From the NCBI RefSeq assembly GCF_946221155.1, contig NZ_CAMIAN010000024.1:1-32881 (forward strand): DNA of 32,881 nucleotides, given 5' to 3'. Below, piece by piece: positions 28,044 to 32,881 of this stretch (positions within the stretch are counted from its first letter, which is position 1; each line of letters starts with the position of its first letter). This DNA is from an uncultured Corynebacterium sp. Its GTDB lineage: Bacteria > Actinomycetota > Actinomycetes > Mycobacteriales > Mycobacteriaceae. The notes beneath the pieces were generated by a model. That model was not told where the DNA came from. It did not search any database and saw nothing but the letters and a program-made list of their open reading frames with translations. Position numbers and translations under genes: made by a program.

Positions 28044-31000
28044 TTGGCAGTCTCCCGCCAGACCAGCTCAGTGGCCGGAATTCCCGGAGCTCCGCAGCGA
28101 CACAGCTTTGCGAAGATCGACGCTCCGATTGAGGTTCCAGGCCTTCTTGACCTCCAACGAGAGTCCTTCGCTTGGCTCGTTGGCACGCCTGAGTGGCGTG
28201 CCCGCGCCCAAGCAGAGGCAGGGGAGGACGTCCGCATCATGAGCGGACTTGAGGAGATTCTCGAGGAGCTTTCTCCTATCGAGGATTACTCCGAGAACAT
28301 GTCCCTCACCCTGTCCGAGCCCCGCTTCGATGACGTGAAGTCCACCATCGACGAGGCGAAGGATAAGGACATCAACTACGCGGCACCGCTGTATGTGACC
28401 GCGGAATTCACCAACTCCATGTCTGGTGAGATCAAGTCCCAGACGGTCTTCATCGGGGACTTCCCGATGATGACCGATAAGGGCACGTTCATCATCAACG
28501 GCACCGAGCGTGTCGTTGTCTCCCAGCTCGTCCGTTCCCCGGGCGTGTACTTCGACGCTTCCATCGACGCATCCACCGAGCGCCCCCTGCACTCTGTGAA
28601 GGTGATCCCTTCCCGCGGTGCATGGCTGGAATTCGATGTGGACAAGCGCGACACCGTCGGCGTGCGCATCGACCGCAAGCGCCGTCAGCCGGTAACCGTG
28701 TTGCTGAAGGCCCTGGGCCTGACCACGCAGGAGATTACCGACCGCTTCGGCTTTTCCGAGCTGATGATGTCCACCCTCGAAAAGGACGGCGTGGACAACA
28801 CTGACGAGGCACTGCTGGAGATCTACCGTAAGCAGCGCCCTGGCGAGTCCCCGACGCGCGACTCTGCGCAGGCACTGCTGGAGAACTCCTTCTTCAAGGC
28901 GAAGCGCTACGACCTGGCCAAGGTTGGCCGCTACAAGGTCAACCGTAAGCTGGGCCTGGGTGGCGACACCGATGGCGTGATGACCCTCACGGAAGAGGAC
29001 ATCCTGACCACCATCGAGTACCTGGTGCGCCTGCACGCCGGTGAGAAGTCCATGACCTCCCCGGACGGCACCGAGATCCCAATCGATACCGACGACATTG
29101 ACCACTTCGGTAACCGTCGTCTGCGTACCGTTGGCGAGCTGATCCAGAACCAGGTTCGTGTGGGTCTGTCCCGCATGGAGCGCGTTGTGCGTGAGCGCAT
29201 GACCACCCAGGATGCGGAGTCCATCACTCCGACCTCCCTGATCAACGTTCGTCCGGTTTCCGCAGCTATCCGCGAGTTCTTCGGCACCTCCCAGCTGTCG
29301 CAGTTCCTGGATCAGAACAACTCCCTGTCCGGCCTGACCCACAAGCGCCGCCTGTCCGCGCTGGGTCCGGGCGGTCTGTCCCGTGAACGTGCCGGCCTGG
29401 AGGTCCGCGACGTTCACCCGTCTCACTACGGCCGCATGTGCCCGATTGAGACCCCTGAGGGGCCGAACATTGGTCTGATCGGCTCCCTGTCCTCCTACGC
29501 CCGTGTGAACCCGTTCGGCTTCATCGAGACCCCGTACCGCAAGGTTGTGGACGGGCAGATCACTGACGAGGTCTACTACTTCACTGCGGACGAAGAGGAC
29601 CGCCACGTGATTGCTCAGGCGAACACCCCGTTCGACGAGAATCACCGGTTCACCGAGGAGCGCATTGAGGTTCGCCTGCGCGGCGGCGACGTGGAGGTCG
29701 TCCCGTACACCGAGGTGGACTACATGGACGTGTCGCCACGACAGATGGTTTCCGTGGCAACCGCTATGATTCCGTTCCTCGAGCACGACGATGCTAACCG
29801 TGCACTGATGGGTGCCAACATGCAGCGTCAGGCTGTGCCGCTGCTGCGCTCCGAGGCCCCGTACGTGGGTACCGGTATGGAACTGCGTGCTGCTTATGAC
29901 GCCGGCGACATGATCATCGCGCCGAAGGCTGGCGTGGTCGAGTACGTCTCCGCCGACTACATCACCGTCATGGACGACGAGGGTGTGCGCGATACCTTCA
30001 TGCTGCGTAAGTTCGAGCGGACCAACCAGGGCACCTGCTACAACCAGACCCCGCTGGTGGACGAAGGCGACCGCGTTGAGGCTGGCCAGGTTCTGGCCGA
30101 CGGTCCGGGTACCGACCACGGCGAGATGGCACTGGGTAAGAACCTGCTGGTTGCCTTCATGCCGTGGGAAGGCCACAACTACGAGGACGCCATCATCCTG
30201 AACCAGCGCATGGTTGAGGAGGACGTTCTGACCTCGATCCACATCGAGGAGTACGAGATTGACGCCCGCGACACCAAGCTGGGCCCGGAGGAGATCACCC
30301 GCGACATTCCTAACGTGGGTGAGGACGTCCTGGCCGACTTGGACGATCGCGGTATCGTTCGCATCGGCGCGGACGTCCGCGACGGCGACATCCTGGTCGG
30401 TAAGGTCACCCCGAAGGGTGAGACGGAGCTGACTCCGGAAGAGCGCCTGCTGCGTGCCATCTTCGGCGAAAAGGCCCGCGAGGTTCGCGATACCTCCATG
30501 AAGGTGCCGCACGGCGAGACCGGTAAGGTCATCGGCGTTCGTGTGTTCTCCCGTGAGGATGACGACGATCTGGCTGCCGGCGTGAACGAGATGGTTCGTG
30601 TCTACGTTGCTCAGAAGCGCAAGATTCAGGACGGCGATAAGCTCGCCGGCCGCCACGGCAACAAGGGCGTTGTCGGCAAGATCCTGCCGCAGGAGGACAT
30701 GCCGTTCCTGCCGGACGGTACCCCGATCGACATCATCCTGAACACCCACGGCGTGCCGCGCCGTATGAACATCGGTCAGGTCCTCGAGGTGCACCTGGGC
30801 TGGCTGGCTAAGGCTGGTTGGAAGGTCGACCCGGACTCTCAGGATCCGAAGATTCAGAAGATGCTGGAGACCCTGCCGAAGGATCTGTACGAGGTTCCGG
30901 CGGACTCCCTGACCGCCACCCCGGTGTTCGACGGTGCGTCCAACTCGGAGCTGTCCGGCCTGCTGCGTTCCTCACTGCCGAACCGCGACGGCGAGCGCCA

Positions 31001-31538
31001 GGTTGACGACTTCGGTAAGTCCAACCTGATTGACGGCCGCTCTGGTGAGCCCTTCCCGTACCCGGTTGCAGTGGGCTACATGTACATGCTCAAGCTGCAC
31101 CACCTGGTCGACGAGAAGATCCACGCTCGCTCCACTGGTCCTTACTCCATGATTACCCAGCAGCCGCTGGGCGGTAAGGCACAGTTCGGTGGTCAGCGCT
31201 TCGGTGAGATGGAGGTGTGGGCAATGCAGGCATATGGTGCCGCCTACACCCTGCAGGAACTCCTGACCATCAAGTCCGACGACGTGGTTGGCCGTGTGAA
31301 GGTGTACGAGGCGATCGTGAAGGGCGAGAACATCCCGGATCCTGGTATCCCGGAGTCCTTCAAGGTCCTTCTGAAGGAGCTGCAGTCGCTGTGCCTGAAC
31401 GTTGAGGTTCTGGCCGCCGACGGTACCCCGATGGAGCTGTCCTCCGACGATGACGATGAGCTGGAGAACGCTAACGCAGCTCTGGGCATCAACCTGTCCC
31501 GTGACGAGCGTCCGGATGCTGACATGGACGTCAGCTAG
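28044..31538 (+). CDS. rpoB: DNA-directed RNA polymerase subunit beta
   Basis: Catalytic beta subunit, 1164 residues from this start. The protein follows actinobacterial RpoB throughout, from SFAKI.APIEVPGLLDLQ to the C-terminal YGAAYTLQELLTIKSDD and LGINLSRDE. In rifampicin cluster I the key residues (E. coli Gln513, Asp516, His526, Arg529, Ser531) are the sensitive forms; position 515 is Leu and 520 is Ser where E. coli has Met and Pro. I favour TTG at 28044 because GGAAGGA (28031-28037) stands 6 bases before it. The alternative is GTG at 28026, six codons upstream, which would place that site inside the gene. rpoC follows after 134 bases. Confidence 0.97.
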   Translation: MAVSRQTSSVAGIPGAPQRHSFAKIDAPIEVPGLLDLQRESFAWLVGTPEWRARAQAEAGEDVRIMSGLEEILEELSPIEDYSENMSLTLSEPRFDDVKSTIDEAKDKDINYAAPLYVTAEFTNSMSGEIKSQTVFIGDFPMMTDKGTFIINGTERVVVSQLVRSPGVYFDASIDASTERPLHSVKVIPSRGAWLEFDVDKRDTVGVRIDRKRRQPVTVLLKALGLTTQEITDRFGFSELMMSTLEKDGVDNTDEALLEIYRKQRPGESPTRDSAQALLENSFFKAKRYDLAKVGRYKVNRKLGLGGDTDGVMTLTEEDILTTIEYLVRLHAGEKSMTSPDGTEIPIDTDDIDHFGNRRLRTVGELIQNQVRVGLSRMERVVRERMTTQDAESITPTSLINVRPVSAAIREFFGTSQLSQFLDQNNSLSGLTHKRRLSALGPGGLSRERAGLEVRDVHPSHYGRMCPIETPEGPNIGLIGSLSSYARVNPFGFIETPYRKVVDGQITDEVYYFTADEEDRHVIAQANTPFDENHRFTEERIEVRLRGGDVEVVPYTEVDYMDVSPRQMVSVATAMIPFLEHDDANRALMGANMQRQAVPLLRSEAPYVGTGMELRAAYDAGDMIIAPKAGVVEYVSADYITVMDDEGVRDTFMLRKFERTNQGTCYNQTPLVDEGDRVEAGQVLADGPGTDHGEMALGKNLLVAFMPWEGHNYEDAIILNQRMVEEDVLTSIHIEEYEIDARDTKLGPEEITRDIPNVGEDVLADLDDRGIVRIGADVRDGDILVGKVTPKGETELTPEERLLRAIFGEKAREVRDTSMKVPHGETGKVIGVRVFSREDDDDLAAGVNEMVRVYVAQKRKIQDGDKLAGRHGNKGVVGKILPQEDMPFLPDGTPIDIILNTHGVPRRMNIGQVLEVHLGWLAKAGWKVDPDSQDPKIQKMLETLPKDLYEVPADSLTATPVFDGASNSELSGLLRSSLPNRDGERQVDDFGKSNLIDGRSGEPFPYPVAVGYMYMLKLHHLVDEKIHARSTGPYSMITQQPLGGKAQFGGQRFGEMEVWAMQAYGAAYTLQELLTIKSDDVVGRVKVYEAIVKGENIPDPGIPESFKVLLKELQSLCLNVEVLAADGTPMELSSDDDDELENANAALGINLSRDERPDADMDVS

Positions 31539-31576
31539 GGCGTTGACGACCCTAAACATCTGACTTTCGTACATTC

Positions 31577-31658
31577 GCCGTATTTTCGGCGCCTGAGCCC
31601 GACAAACAACACAGCTTAAGGCGCCGTAACTACCCAAAGCCCTCCGGAAAGAGGAGGG
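31577..31658 (+). other. rpoB-rpoC intergenic hairpins
   Basis: Two small stems lie in the gap: CGCCG-TATTTT-CGGCG (31577-31592) and CCCTCC/GGAGGG (31640-31658). Neither has a following T-tract, so they are not convincing terminators; they may be RNA processing or translation-control structures ahead of the rpoC ribosome binding site AAAGGAAG. Confidence 0.4.
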
Positions 31659-31672
31659 GAAAGGAAGTCCAC

Positions 31673-32881
31673 GTGCTGGACGTCAACTTTTTCGATGAGC
31701 TTCGCATCGGCCTAGCGACTGCGGACGACATCCGTCGCTGGTCCCGTGGCGAGGTCAAGAAGCCTGAAACCATTAACTACCGCACCCTGAAGCCGGAGAA
31801 GGACGGTCTGTTCTGCGAGCGCATTTTCGGCCCCACCCGCGACTGGGAGTGTGGCTGTGGCAAGTACAAGCGCGTGCGCTACAAGGGCATCATCTGTGAG
31901 CGTTGTGGCGTTGAGGTGACCAAGTCCAAGGTGCGCCGTGAGCGCATGGGCCACATCGAGCTGGCCGCTCCTGTCACCCACATCTGGTACTTCAAGGGCG
32001 TGCCCTCTCGCCTGGGCTACCTGCTGGATCTGGCTCCGAAGGATCTGGAAAAGATCATCTACTTCGCCGCCAACATCATCACCTCCGTGGACGAGGAAGG
32101 TCGCCACAACGACCAGTCCACCCTCGAGGCAGAGATGCTGCTGGAGAAGAAGGAGGTCGAGCAGGAGCGCGACGAGGAGCTGGCCGATCGTGCCAAGACT
32201 CTCGAAGACGACCTGGCCGAGCTCGAGGCAGCTGGTGCCAAGAGCGACGCTAAGAAGAAGGTTCAGAACGCAGCCGACCGCGAGATGCGCCACATCCGCG
32301 AGCGCGCCGAGCGTGAGATCGACCGCCTGGACGAGATCTGGAACACCTTTGTGAAGCTGGCTCCGAAGCAGATGATTGTGGATGAAAACATCTACAACGA
32401 GCTGGTCGACCGCTACGAGGATTACTTCACCGGCGGCATGGGTGCAGAGGCTATCCAGACCCTGATCCGCAGCTTCGACCTCGAGGCCGAGGCTGAGTCC
32501 CTGCGCGAGGTCATCCGCGACGGCAAGGGGCAGAAGAAGCTGCGCGCTCTGAAGCGCCTGAAGGTCGTCGCCGCGTTCCTGCGTTCCGGCAACGACCCGG
32601 CCGGCATGGTTCTGGACTGCATCCCGGTTATCCCGCCGGAGCTGCGTCCGATGGTGCAGCTGGACGGTGGCCGCTTTGCGACCTCCGACCTGAACGACCT
32701 GTACCGCCGCGTAATCAACCGCAACAACCGCCTGAAGCGCATGCTGGACCTCGGTGCACCCGAGATCATCGTGAACAACGAGAAGCGCATGCTGCAGGAG
32801 TCCGTCGACGCACTGTTTGACAACGGTCGCCGCGGCCGTCCGGTTACCGGTCCGGGCAACCGTCCGCTGAAGTCCCTGTCT
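31673..32881 (+). CDS. rpoC: DNA-directed RNA polymerase subunit beta' (N-terminal part, cut by the window end)
   Basis: The first 403 codons of the beta' subunit. The zinc-binding Cys60, Cys62, Cys75 and Cys78 are present in ECGCGKYKR and CERCGVEV. Then come GHIELAAPVTHIWYFKG, the coiled-coil insert (about 145-215) and the clamp/rudder region with PELRPMVQLDGGRFATSDLNDLY and RNNRLKRML. The window ends before the catalytic NADFDGD motif. The start is GTG with AAAGGAAG 5 bases upstream. Confidence 0.97.
   Translation, partial: MLDVNFFDELRIGLATADDIRRWSRGEVKKPETINYRTLKPEKDGLFCERIFGPTRDWECGCGKYKRVRYKGIICERCGVEVTKSKVRRERMGHIELAAPVTHIWYFKGVPSRLGYLLDLAPKDLEKIIYFAANIITSVDEEGRHNDQSTLEAEMLLEKKEVEQERDEELADRAKTLEDDLAELEAAGAKSDAKKKVQNAADREMRHIRERAEREIDRLDEIWNTFVKLAPKQMIVDENIYNELVDRYEDYFTGGMGAEAIQTLIRSFDLEAEAESLREVIRDGKGQKKLRALKRLKVVAAFLRSGNDPAGMVLDCIPVIPPELRPMVQLDGGRFATSDLNDLYRRVINRNNRLKRMLDLGAPEIIVNNEKRMLQESVDALFDNGRRGRPVTGPGNRPLKSLS

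Noticed and set aside
28068..30794. A 908-codon open frame on the minus strand inside rpoB
   Set aside because: It is antisense to a certain essential gene. Long antisense frames are expected from strong GC-rich codon bias, and its His/Val/Gln-rich translation resembles no family.

Overview
The window looks like chromosomal core DNA of a Corynebacterium. The evidence is GC-rich coding, a menaquinone cluster with the order menC-menD-DUF3592-mgtA-menG-menJ-grcC known from Mycobacterium and Corynebacterium, a trimannosyl-lipid type glycosyltransferase, a DUF3068 (PorA-family) gene before rpoB, and actinobacterial NusG and RpoB. Species cannot be fixed from the sequence alone. No rRNA, CRISPR array, prophage or transposase is visible.

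Positions 1-10.6 kb: the 5' end of an unidentified minus-strand gene with its promoter, then doxX and menB on the minus strand. Divergently from menB run menC, menD, a small DUF3592-like membrane protein, mgtA and menG. A geranylgeranyl-reductase family flavoprotein (menJ-like) converges on menG, and a polyprenyl diphosphate synthase (grcC) diverges from it. Together these cover the middle and late steps of menaquinone synthesis (naphthoate ring formation, prenyl tail, methylation, tail reduction), with mgtA making mannosylated envelope lipids.

Positions 10.6-15.1 kb: tRNA-Tyr, a DJ-1/PfpI protein, tRNA-Thr, tRNA-Met and tRNA-Trp, then secE, nusG, rplK and rplA, with several clear intrinsic terminators.

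Positions 15.1-24.1 kb: the most interesting part. Six tightly packed plus-strand genes form an 'anchored-repeat' ABC transport system: a two-module surface protein with a LAxTG sorting signal, a TroA/ZnuA-type lipoprotein carrying the same module inside its fold, a one-module membrane-anchored protein, an ATPase, a permease, and a 925-residue two-module protein with a membrane segment at each end. All modules share GHxD and HxHxxWxF-type histidine motifs. The promoter carries a Zur-box-like sequence. I infer a zinc (or manganese) acquisition system that passes metal from the cell surface to the membrane. The families are catalogued, but substrate, module function and architecture are to my knowledge poorly characterised.

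Positions 24.1-32.9 kb: a convergent class-2 lipase/esterase gene shares its stop tetranucleotide with the last gene of the system. Then come the rplJ leader with attenuator, rplJ, rplL, a strong terminator, a DUF3068 gene, rpoB and the first 403 codons of rpoC. The metal-uptake island and lipase thus split the usually adjacent rplKA and rplJL operons by more than 10 kb.
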